Source: an uncultured Bacteroidales bacterium (GTDB lineage: Bacteria > Bacteroidota > Bacteroidia > Bacteroidales > UBA932). Taken from it: 64,000 bases of DNA. A model generated the notes under the pieces. It made no database searches. It was not told where the DNA came from and worked only from the letters and a program-made list of their open reading frames with translations. Positions 55,533 through 63,879 of this stretch are shown here, piece by piece (within the stretch, counting starts at the first letter, position 1; every line of letters begins with the position of its first letter). The DNA lies in assembly GCA_945874155.1 (NCBI GenBank), contig CAMCFO010000004.1, positions 37,312 through 101,311 of the forward strand, written 5' to 3'. The position numbers were made by a program, and so were the translations under genes.

Positions 55533-57455
55533 ATGAAAAATTCAATAAAATTCTATGCATTATCACTTGCAGCACTCCTCGGCTTCGCATCCTGCCAGGA
55601 AGAGCCCGCTCCGGAAAAAGAGCAGCCTGCTGCCACCCACACCGTCAAATTCACAGCCATGCTGCCTGAGACAAAGACCATAGCGACTATTGACGGCGAC
55701 GTAGTCAGATATGCCTGGAAAGCAGAAGATGCCAAGGCTGAGTACTTTACAATATATGAAAATGGAAAAGCCGCAACCGAGGTGAAGGTGACCCCAGTTC
55801 TTCTCGACAATCTTATGTATATCGAAGCCAAATTCACTGGAGATTCGGAAGAAAACGCCGAGTATTCCGCATTATTCCAGTCCCGGGTTCAGACAGAGCA
55901 GAACGCTGATGCCGAGAATTATGACCAGGAATCGGACGTCCTTGTGGCTCAAAGTGCCGAAAAAGATGAGAACGGCCGTCTGGGCTTCTCATTTGAACGT
56001 CAGGTGGCATTTGCAAAAATCACTCTCAAAGGACTTGAGAAGGGGCACCATGTCAGTAAAGTAACGATAGAAGACCTCGATGGCAATGCCATTGCCGCAG
56101 AGTATGACTGGACAAACAAAAAATTTTCCGGTATATATTCATCTTCTGTCATTACCATATCTTGCAGCTCAGTCATCTCAAACGGAGAGGCTTCCGTCTG
56201 GCTTACGACCATTCCTCTTGTTGAGGCGAAACTTAAATTCACGGTCGGAACGGCTGATGAAAGCGGGAATGCAGCAGCCACCTATGTGAAAGAACTTGTC
56301 CGGCCTCTCACCCTCGAGTGCAACAACGTCATGGTCATGGGCGTCGAGCTGAAACCTCAGCCTATAGAAACCTCGGCTTTGTACATAGTCGGCCCTGCCA
56401 CTCCGACAGCTTGGTGGGAATGGAGTGATGAACCTTCAAAAATAACAGCTCTGACACGAGTAAGTGAATATGTATTCCAGTATGAAGGAACGCTTAATGA
56501 AGGGGCATTCCGTGCAACTCCTCATTACGGATGGGGCGAACATATCCGTCCGCTGACGGATAACGTTGAAATCGGAGAAGACGGGGCGTCCGATGATAAA
56601 TTCATGTATGTTGCCGAACCTGACTATAACTGGCAAGTAAAGAAAGCCGGCAAGTACCGCATAACATTTGACCTTGAACATTGGACAATAAGTGCCGAAT
56701 ATCTTGGTCTTGAACCTATCGAAACCTCTACCTTGTTCATGCTTGGCTCGGCCACGAAAGGCGGATGGGAAGGAGGTGCCATGACTCCTATGCAGCAGGA
56801 TGGATCAGATCCTTATCTGTTCACTTTCGAGGGGACATTGTCGGAAGGAGAACTCAAACTCTACACTGAATCCGGAAATTATGACGGCAAATCCGCAATC
56901 CGCCCTGTCACTGCTGATACAGAGATTGGTGAAGCCGAGATCGTTGACGCCCCGTTCATCTACACCTTGGACCCGGACAACAAATGGAAAGTCAAGGCCG
57001 GCAAGTACCGTCTGTCATTCAATCTCCGCACATACACGATGAGCTCGACCTATCTCGGAGAGCCTGAATATGAATGGCCTGAGGTGACTCCTATCCAGAC
57101 AGACAATTTGTATCTTCTCGGAATGGCTGTTCCAAACGAATGGGATATAGAAAGAAATCCTACAGTCTGCACAAAGGAGAGCGACTATGTCTTCGTCTAT
57201 GAAGGCACACTCAAAACCGGAGCTCTCCGCGCCTCGACATTCAAAGGCTGGGGAGCCCATATCCGTCCGAAAACCGACAAGCTCGAAATAGGCAGAAACG
57301 GCTGCAAGTCCGAGGATTTCGTCAATGTCAGCATACCGGACTACAACTGGAACGTCGTTGATGAGGGCAAGTACCGCATCACTTTCAACCTTGAAAATTG
57401 GACTGTAAAATTCGAATACCTGAACTTAAATACATTTAGAACTGAAAGACGATGA
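55533..57455 (+). CDS. Fimbrillin-like/SusE-F-like modular surface lipoprotein
   Basis: About 640 residues from the ATG at 55533; an upstream ATG at 55518 is also in frame. The lipobox Cys is in LGFASCQEE. Residues about 30-270 are a beta-rich domain resembling fimbrillin-type N-terminal domains (HTVKFTAMLPETKTIATIDG opening). Three SusE/F-type modules follow, in the B-A-B order of modules 2-4 of the preceding lipoprotein. The last one and part of the middle one are nearly identical to that protein in DNA sequence. The stop overlaps the next gene by 4 bp. Confidence 0.75.
   Translation: MKNSIKFYALSLAALLGFASCQEEPAPEKEQPAATHTVKFTAMLPETKTIATIDGDVVRYAWKAEDAKAEYFTIYENGKAATEVKVTPVLLDNLMYIEAKFTGDSEENAEYSALFQSRVQTEQNADAENYDQESDVLVAQSAEKDENGRLGFSFERQVAFAKITLKGLEKGHHVSKVTIEDLDGNAIAAEYDWTNKKFSGIYSSSVITISCSSVISNGEASVWLTTIPLVEAKLKFTVGTADESGNAAATYVKELVRPLTLECNNVMVMGVELKPQPIETSALYIVGPATPTAWWEWSDEPSKITALTRVSEYVFQYEGTLNEGAFRATPHYGWGEHIRPLTDNVEIGEDGASDDKFMYVAEPDYNWQVKKAGKYRITFDLEHWTISAEYLGLEPIETSTLFMLGSATKGGWEGGAMTPMQQDGSDPYLFTFEGTLSEGELKLYTESGNYDGKSAIRPVTADTEIGEAEIVDAPFIYTLDPDNKWKVKAGKYRLSFNLRTYTMSSTYLGEPEYEWPEVTPIQTDNLYLLGMAVPNEWDIERNPTVCTKESDYVFVYEGTLKTGALRASTFKGWGAHIRPKTDKLEIGRNGCKSEDFVNVSIPDYNWNVVDEGKYRITFNLENWTVKFEYLNLNTFRTERR
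56974..57412 (+). repeat. Right copy of the 439-bp near-identical direct repeat
   Basis: Partner of 54887-55325. Identity stops where the two proteins' C-terminal codons diverge (KFEYLQ-stop versus KFEYLNLNTF). Confidence 0.88.
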
Positions 57456-58882
57456 TAAAGAAACTGATAATATCAGCATTCGTTGCCGGCTGCACATTGT
57501 TGGGAACATGCGCCTGCCAGAAGAATTACTCGGACATGAGGCTTCCCAACCAGCACGAACATCCGCATTTGGAGGATGTCGGCAACATACACACTTTCAA
57601 AGCGCCCCTATATTGGAGCATATATGAACGTGCATACGAACTTGACGGAGATGTCTGGGAAACCCGCAACATACCTTTGTCTGAATGGGAGGCGAATTTC
57701 GAATGGGTTGCGAAGGAACTGAAGCCATACGGATATGACATGATCTGTACCGACGGATTCCTTCCGATAACCTGCGAGGACAATCAGCCATATATGACAC
57801 GTCTCGGGCAGGTTCCTGTCAAGGACCTCATTGCCGCTGCAAAAAAACGCGGCCTGCGTGTCGGCATTTATGACAGCCCGCTGGAAATGTGGTGTGATCC
57901 GAAAACGCTGATTCCCGGCACGGAATATACGGTAGGGTCGCTGCTCTACGACAAGACCATAGATAAGGTCAACCATCCTAAGGCCAAGGACAAGTGGCAC
58001 ACCTACATTGTTTTCTCCCACCCTGGCGCCAAGGAATATATCGACGGCTTCTTCAAACACTACAGTAAATTAGGTGTCGAGATGCTCCGTATAGATTTCC
58101 TCTCCTGGTTTGAAGACGGATTCTTCCGTTATTCCGATTCTCCCGTAGGAAAGGGATACGGACGCCAGATGTATGCGGACGCCCTTGCATACATCTGCAA
58201 GACCGCAAAGAAATACAATATATTCCTGTCTCTGGTGATGCCGCACCTGTACAACGACGCTGAAATCGAGAGCCGCTACGGCAACATGGTGCGCATAGTG
58301 AATGACACGTTCAAGGGCGGTTGGAATTTCACTTCAATGCAGGATCAGGGACAGGCCTGGACTTCATGGCCCAACTGCGTAAACCAGTTTGACGGCTTCA
58401 CCTACTGGAGTCATATCGCCGGACGGGACAAGGTGATACTTGACGGCGACTTCACAATTATGCACAGCTACAAGACTCCGGCTGAAAAACAGTTCGTTGT
58501 TTCCATCCAGCTGATGGCGGGCGGCCCTATTGCGGTTACAGACCAGTATTGTACAATAGGCGAAGGTGACGTGGAATATTACACCAATGAAGAAATGCTG
58601 GCCCTGAACAGGGACCGTTTCGTCGGCCATCCGATGGATGATGCCCTGATGTCGCCCGGAAGCAATATCTGGTATGGCCGGATGAGCAACGGAGATTATG
58701 TCGTAGGGCTTTTCAACCGTGAAGATGAACCTAAGGCTTTCAAAGTAGCTTTGTCCGACCTGGGGATAAACGGCCCGATGAAAGTGCGCGACCTATGGAA
58801 ACACGCCGATGAGGGAACTGCATCATCGATTGAGGCAAACATAGAGCCTCACGGCTGCAAAATAATGCGTCTGAGCAAATAA
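57452..58882 (+). CDS. Clan GH-D-like (alpha-galactosidase superfamily) glycoside hydrolase, lipoprotein
   Basis: A 476-residue exported protein with a lipobox Cys (LGTCACQK). The N-terminal 370 residues look like a TIM barrel: YGYDMICTDGF, RGLRVGIYDSPLEMW, then GVEMLRIDFLSWF, whose Asp is in the position of the GH27/GH36 nucleophile (the KxD pattern is RID here). Also MVRIVNDTFKGGWN, and LMAGGPIAVTDQYCTIGE, similar to the SxxxxPLxxxxD region of GH27. The last 90 residues are a small beta-sandwich, as in clan GH-D enzymes. Exact family and substrate are not certain. It shares 4 bp with the upstream gene. Confidence 0.6.
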   Translation: MIKKLIISAFVAGCTLLGTCACQKNYSDMRLPNQHEHPHLEDVGNIHTFKAPLYWSIYERAYELDGDVWETRNIPLSEWEANFEWVAKELKPYGYDMICTDGFLPITCEDNQPYMTRLGQVPVKDLIAAAKKRGLRVGIYDSPLEMWCDPKTLIPGTEYTVGSLLYDKTIDKVNHPKAKDKWHTYIVFSHPGAKEYIDGFFKHYSKLGVEMLRIDFLSWFEDGFFRYSDSPVGKGYGRQMYADALAYICKTAKKYNIFLSLVMPHLYNDAEIESRYGNMVRIVNDTFKGGWNFTSMQDQGQAWTSWPNCVNQFDGFTYWSHIAGRDKVILDGDFTIMHSYKTPAEKQFVVSIQLMAGGPIAVTDQYCTIGEGDVEYYTNEEMLALNRDRFVGHPMDDALMSPGSNIWYGRMSNGDYVVGLFNREDEPKAFKVALSDLGINGPMKVRDLWKHADEGTASSIEANIEPHGCKIMRLSK

Positions 58883-58910
58883 TCATTTACTTGGGAAACT
58901 TGAGCCATCT

Positions 58911-61178
58911 ATGAAAACAGGATTTGGATTGATATTGGCATGTCTGGCTCTTGCCGCCTGCGACCCTGCCGGCCGAGATTCGGAGATGGATGCCTTTATA
59001 GACAATCTTATGGGCCGGATGACTGTCGAGGAAAAAATAGGACAGCTGAATCTTCCTGCCGGCGGAGATATCGTGTCAGGGCAGGTCTTCGAGACAGATC
59101 TTGCTGAACTTGTCTCAAGCGGCAGGGCCGGCGGCTTCTTCAATGTCAAGGGAGTCGAAAGGATTACGGAATTCCAGAGACTGGCAATAGAGAAATCAAG
59201 GCTCGGCATTCCTCTTTTAGTCGGAGCTGACGTGATACACGGCTATGAGACAGTCTTCCCCATTCCGATTGCCCTCTCCTGTTCATGGAATCCGTCCGCG
59301 ATAGAGCGCATGGCGCGTATCTCAGCGGTTGAAGCGAGTGCCGACGGCGTAAACTGGACATTCAGCCCCATGGTGGACATATGCAGGGATGCCCGATGGG
59401 GACGGATTGCGGAAGGCTCGGGTGAAGACCCGTGGCTGGGTTCACAGATGGCGGCTGCCTATGTACGCGGTTATCAGGGTGCTGACATGAGCCATGACGA
59501 TGAAATCATGGCTTGTGTCAAGCATTTCGCCGCGTATGGAGCACCTGAGGCCGGCCGGGACTATACTGCGGCTGACATGAGCCGGCAGAAGCTGTACAAC
59601 TGCTACCTGCCTCCGTATCGGGCTGCGATAGAGGCCGGGGCGGGAAGTGTCATGACTTCTTTCAACCTTCTCGACGGAGAGCATCCGACAGCAAGCCGCT
59701 GGCTTCTTGACGGACTGCTGCGCAGGCAATGGGGATTCGATGGAATGGTTGTCACCGATTACAATTCCATCAGCGACATGGCGACTCTCGGCCTGGTAGA
59801 GGCCCCAGAAGCCGCAGCGATGAGTCTCAAGGCCGGGACAGACATGGACATGGTGTCGAATGCCTATCTGAACACTCTCGGCGATTCTTATCGGAAAGGA
59901 CTGATATCCATGGAAGAGATTGACCGTGCTTGCCGTCGTATACTCGAAGCGAAATACAGGCTCGGGCTCTTTTCCGAACCGTACAAATACTGCAAACCAC
60001 AGCGTGCTGAAACGGAATTATATACCGAAGAGCACCTGGAGGCTGCAAGGGAAATAGCCGCGGAAACCTTCGTGCTTCTCAAAAATGACGGAAATATTCT
60101 TCCTCTTCAAAAGAAAGGCAAGATAGCACTGATCGGACCTCTTGCCGATGCCGGCAACAATATGTGCGGCATGTGGAGCCAACTGTGCGTTGATTCTCGC
60201 CACATATCTCTGCTGCAGGCTTTCAAAGAAGAACTGGGGAACGATGCCGAACTGCTTTATGCCCGGGGCAGCAATCTGTATTACAGTGAAAAAACGCAGC
60301 AGTATGCCACCGGACGCCGCTCTATCCCGCGAGGAGATGACAACGCGCTGCTCCGGGAGGCTCTCCGCGCGGCAGATGAAGCCGACGTGATTGTCACAGC
60401 GCTGGGTGAGAGTTGTGAAATGTCCGGCGAATCTGCTTCACGAGCCGACATTACCATCCCCGATGCACAACGCCATCTTCTGAAGCGGCTTGTCGCCACC
60501 GGGAAACCGGTGGTGCTCCTCCTGTTCACAGGACGCCCTTTAGTCCTCGACTGGGAAAGTGATAACGTACCTGCCATTCTGAATGTCTGGTATGCAGGCA
60601 GCGAAGCCGGACACGCCATTTCCGATGCGGTATTCGGCAGGACAAATCCATGCGGAAAACTCACCACGACATTTCCGCGTGCTGTCGGGCAGGAACCGTT
60701 GTACTACAATTACCTGCAATGCAGCCGTCCGCCGTGGACCAATGAGCATTTCGTAGCCTATAACAGCAACTACATCGACGTCGCCAACACTCCACTTTAT
60801 CCGTTCGGCTACGGAATGAGCTACACTACGTTTGAATATGGCAGTCCGGAGTTCTCTTCCGACCGCATCTCAGCAGACGAACCGGTGAAAATTTCACTCA
60901 CGGTTACCAACACTGGCAACAGGGCGGGCGTTGAAATTGTCCAGCTGTATATTCACGACTGCCTTGCATCTCTCGCACGGCCTGTTAAAGAACTGAAGAA
61001 CTACCGGCGGGTCACACTTCAGCCGGGAGAATCAAAGATGGTGGAATTTACGCTGACGACCGATGAACTGAAGTTCTACAATTCCAATCTGGAGCTGGTA
61101 TATGAACCGGGGGATTTCGAGATTATGACAGGTCCGGATTCCGGACACCTGACCGTCAAACTGATAAAGGGAATATGA
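58911..61178 (+). CDS. GH3 beta-glycosidase, lipoprotein
   Basis: A 755-residue family 3 glycosidase. Lipobox in LALAACDPA (Cys 17). The (beta/alpha)8 domain (about 30-340) has the conserved LLVGADVIHGYETVFP, CVKHFAAYGAPEAGRDY and GMVVTDYNSISDM, whose Asp is the nucleophile. The alpha/beta sandwich domain (about 400-600) and C-terminal fibronectin III-like domain (FGYGMSYTTFEYG onward) complete the BglX layout. Removes terminal sugars, most often beta-glucose or beta-xylose. The stop overlaps the next gene by 4 bp. Confidence 0.92.
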   Translation: MKTGFGLILACLALAACDPAGRDSEMDAFIDNLMGRMTVEEKIGQLNLPAGGDIVSGQVFETDLAELVSSGRAGGFFNVKGVERITEFQRLAIEKSRLGIPLLVGADVIHGYETVFPIPIALSCSWNPSAIERMARISAVEASADGVNWTFSPMVDICRDARWGRIAEGSGEDPWLGSQMAAAYVRGYQGADMSHDDEIMACVKHFAAYGAPEAGRDYTAADMSRQKLYNCYLPPYRAAIEAGAGSVMTSFNLLDGEHPTASRWLLDGLLRRQWGFDGMVVTDYNSISDMATLGLVEAPEAAAMSLKAGTDMDMVSNAYLNTLGDSYRKGLISMEEIDRACRRILEAKYRLGLFSEPYKYCKPQRAETELYTEEHLEAAREIAAETFVLLKNDGNILPLQKKGKIALIGPLADAGNNMCGMWSQLCVDSRHISLLQAFKEELGNDAELLYARGSNLYYSEKTQQYATGRRSIPRGDDNALLREALRAADEADVIVTALGESCEMSGESASRADITIPDAQRHLLKRLVATGKPVVLLLFTGRPLVLDWESDNVPAILNVWYAGSEAGHAISDAVFGRTNPCGKLTTTFPRAVGQEPLYYNYLQCSRPPWTNEHFVAYNSNYIDVANTPLYPFGYGMSYTTFEYGSPEFSSDRISADEPVKISLTVTNTGNRAGVEIVQLYIHDCLASLARPVKELKNYRRVTLQPGESKMVEFTLTTDELKFYNSNLELVYEPGDFEIMTGPDSGHLTVKLIKGI

Positions 61179-63403
61179 TGAAACGGAAACTGTTTGTTGT
61201 CATTACGTTGATGTCGCTGACATTTCCGACGGATGGAGCCATAAGTGTCCAGCCATCGGAAGCTGTGGATTTTTCACTGGTGTGTGGGGACATGGTTGAC
61301 CCCGGACGCAAACCTGTCCACCGTTTTTATTCAGTGGAGGCAGGAAACGACAGTCCGGCCCAAGGAATAGAACACACGATAACTTCCGTCAAAACAGACA
61401 ACATCGAGACCGTGACTCTGCGGCTTCGCAACACCCGCAACACTGCGTTCCAGCCACTGAAAGCCGGACTTAAGCTCGGAATCGACACATACATGGACAG
61501 CTATCCGGAATGGTACGGCAAATTCTTTCCCACTCTTGCAGTCTGTGAACCGGATCATTTCTACGGCTACATGCAGTCTCCCGGAGGCAGAATTAAGGCC
61601 ATAGTGTCTGCTGACCCCATAGCATCATGGAGCCTCGACTACAATATGGGCTACCCGGACGGCAATCAGCAGAACCGCTGGTTCTACGGACATCGCATAG
61701 AATGTCTTAATCTTGATATGCTCTGCCGCGGACCGCTGCCGGAACACAATCCGAAACTGTGGAAACTTGAGCCGGGCGAAGAACGCACATGGACAGTGAA
61801 ACTGATTGACCTTGACTGTCCGGAGTGCTTCGAGGAAACCGTGCACCGCCACACCGGAGCTCCGGTGATATGGATGGGACGCACGTCATGCGCACCAGGT
61901 GAGGCTCTTGAAATAGAAGTGCGGGGTTCATATCCCCGCATGACGATAGAAGGAAAAAAGTTGGAGCTGAAAAAGATTGGCATATCATTGTGGCGCGGCA
62001 TATACCATGCTGAAGAACCTGGTATCAAAAAAATCACCGTCAGCGACGGAGACCGCGAGGCTCACGGCACAATAGCCGTACGCCGGCCCTGGAACAAAAC
62101 AATGGATCTTGCACGCAAAGCCGTTCTGCGCTACAAACAGAAGCCTACCTCACATGTAGAAAGCTGGTACGGCTTCCACACTGCATTCGATGCTGCCCGC
62201 GTCATGCCCGACCCGGCCATTGACAGTGTTCTCAACCGCCGTTTCGACCTTGTTCTTGACAAAATCTTCGACCCCGACACCGGGCATCCATACCAATACC
62301 ACTGGCGCATACAGAACGTATCATCGACAATAGGGATGCTTGCAGACCGCTATCTCGCTTTCGGCAGCACAGAGGACCTTGATACCGGCGAGCGTATGGT
62401 GGCCTATCTTGTGGGCTGCCAGCGGGAGGACGGAGCATACATGAATGGACATACGGATTATACTTCGGTGATTTATCCGGCCAAGAGCCTTCTCGAATTT
62501 GCGGATGCGGAGCGTTATGCGGGACGGGAAAAACAGGCGGCATGGCTTGAGGAATCGGCAAAGCGTGCCGTTGACCATCTGGTGGATGCCGACGGAGACC
62601 TTGAGACCGAAGGACAGATAACCTATGAAGACGGCATGATAAGCTGCTCGGCCCTGCAACTTGGCGAACTTGCGCTGCGCAGCAAGGATGTAAGAGACAG
62701 GCGGCGCTATACCGGGGCCATGCTGAAACTCCTTGACGGGCATGACTGCCTCACCCAGCTTCGGGTGCCTGACGGACGCAGGCGCGGCGGGACACTGCGA
62801 TTCTGGGAAGCACAATACGATGTACTCATGCTGCCGAACATGATTTCTTCGCCCCACGGCTGGAGCGCATGGAGAGCATATGCCACATACTACGCTTTTC
62901 TCCTCACTGGAGAAGAACGCTGGCTGCGGGAAACATTCGACGCCGCATCCGCCTTCGCCTCCCTGATTGACTACGAATCCGGAGACCTCAACTGGGCGTT
63001 CGTCGTTGACCCCTATGTTCAGGCCATACAGGTATGCGAACCAGACCCGGATCACACGGCTGACGATGACACCTATGGCAACCCCCACCCTGAACTCTAT
63101 CCGAACCGTGAAATCATAGTCGGGGAGCAGTATGTGCCCATGATTGCCGACTGGCAGACTATAGTGTCGAGCGACAATGACGTTCACGAATGTTTCAAAT
63201 TCATCGCAGAGGCGGTACTGTGCAACGCCTTTCTTATAGAGAGACCTGACGGCACGTTCGGAGCATACAACTGCGGCATTGTCAAACAGGGGAAAAAACT
63301 GCATGTCAAGGCTGACGAGCCTTAGATTAAACAGCTGTATGTCAAAGTCCTCAAACCACGCAAAATAGAATTTGACGGGGAGGTGACATTCCTGACATAC
63401 TAA
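61175..63403 (+). CDS. Unrecognised (alpha/alpha)-barrel carbohydrate-active enzyme with in-frame TAG near the 3' end
   Basis: 716 residues to the TAG at 63323-63325, with a signal peptide about 1-22. Residues about 25-300 are a beta-rich domain. Residues about 310-690 alternate helices as in a six- or seven-hairpin barrel: SWYGFHTAFDAARV, YQYHWRIQNVSSTIGMLADRY, YAAYFLLTG-like and LNWAFVVDPYVQAIQV, with many aromatic/acidic residues. I cannot assign a CAZy family. The same frame continues past the TAG for 25 residues to a TAA at 63401-63403, with the family-like text IKQLYVKVLKPRKIEF. One base change would give a 742-residue protein. It is the last gene of the SusC operon. Confidence 0.65.
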
Positions 63404-63558
63404 ACCAGCGAGGCGATGATGCTGTCGGATATGAAAAAGAAACGTTCCGGAATGCGATAATTGCCTGACTGTGTCATTTCAAGATGCCCGGCGGCAACTG
63501 CGGCCGCAACGGACTCAGGGGAGCACACCGACACCTGAGCTGAAGATTGAGGGACGGT
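63400..63558 (-). pseudogene. Truncated C-terminal fragment resembling HemW/radical SAM heme chaperone
   Basis: On the minus strand a short frame ends SGNYRIPERFFFISDSII-stop, preceded by AAAVAAGHLE. This fits the last part of HemW-type coproporphyrinogen oxidase-like proteins in Bacteroidetes (basic/aromatic RIPE segment then SDxII). Upstream of 63558 the frame runs into the MBL 3' fragment, so most of the gene is missing. Its stop overlaps the alternative stop at 63401-63403 of the preceding enzyme gene. Confidence 0.45.
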
Positions 63559-63747
63559 TGCATCGGGCGCAGCGATCTTCCGGGCGGGGACTATGATTGC
63601 TTGATGCAGAGCATAATGAGCCGGCTGATTACGCTTGACGGGCGCACGGACGTACTGCCCGGCCACGGAAGGCCAAGCACGATTGCCGACGAGGGAATGA
63701 AGAATCCCTTCCTCCAGCCGTTCAACGAACCGGACTTCGAGTTCTGA
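63559..63747 (+). pseudogene. 5'-truncated 3' fragment of the MBL-fold hydrolase gene; right island border
   Basis: Encodes CIGRSDLPGGDYDCLMQSIM through LPGHGRPSTIADEGMKNPF and ends FNEPDFEF-stop, the C-terminal 63 residues of the protein at 44641-45372. The first 89 bp match that gene except at one base; the rest is diverged mostly at synonymous sites. No start or metal-binding N-terminal region is present. It is probably the original host 3' end displaced by the insertion, or the donor's copy. Confidence 0.88.
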
Positions 63748-63770
63748 GCCGCCGACTTGATAACAGCACT

Positions 63771-63866
63771 TCACACCCGGCCTCGACTCTAATTCAGCAA
63801 CCCGTCACACCCGCCCAGACGACAGCGACGCCACACCCAGCCCCGACAAAGCGACGTCACACCCGG
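63771..63866. repeat. Short imperfect tandem repeat of TCACACCC units
   Basis: The octamer TCACACCC or CCACACCC starts at 63771, 63805, 63831 and 63857, spaced 34, 26 and 26 bp. Units are GC-rich with an ACGACAGCGAC-like middle. It leads into the terminator hairpin. Confidence 0.55.
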
Positions 63867-63879
63867 CTCGACCGGGTGT
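63859..63879 (+). terminator. Rho-independent terminator
   Basis: ACACCCGG (63859-63866), loop CTCGA, CCGGGTGT (63872-63879), then CTATTACCTTTTT. It faces the 3' end of the MBL fragment. Bases 63,890-64,000 are AT-rich and show no gene. Confidence 0.72.

Noticed and set aside
61175..63403. Genome-wide recoding of TAG as an explanation for the in-frame stop
   Set aside because: TAG ends other well-supported genes in the window, such as those ending at 7330 and 45372, so a changed genetic code is unlikely.
45373..63558. Search for an integrase, transposase or relaxase in the island
   Set aside because: I read the coding frames of the island on both strands and found only PUL genes and relics; none shows recombinase motifs. 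The insertion mechanism is therefore left open.
63400..63774. A single 124-codon minus-strand gene
   Set aside because: Its first half is only the reverse of the MBL fragment. Only the part left of 63558 resembles a known protein, so it is reported as a fragment.
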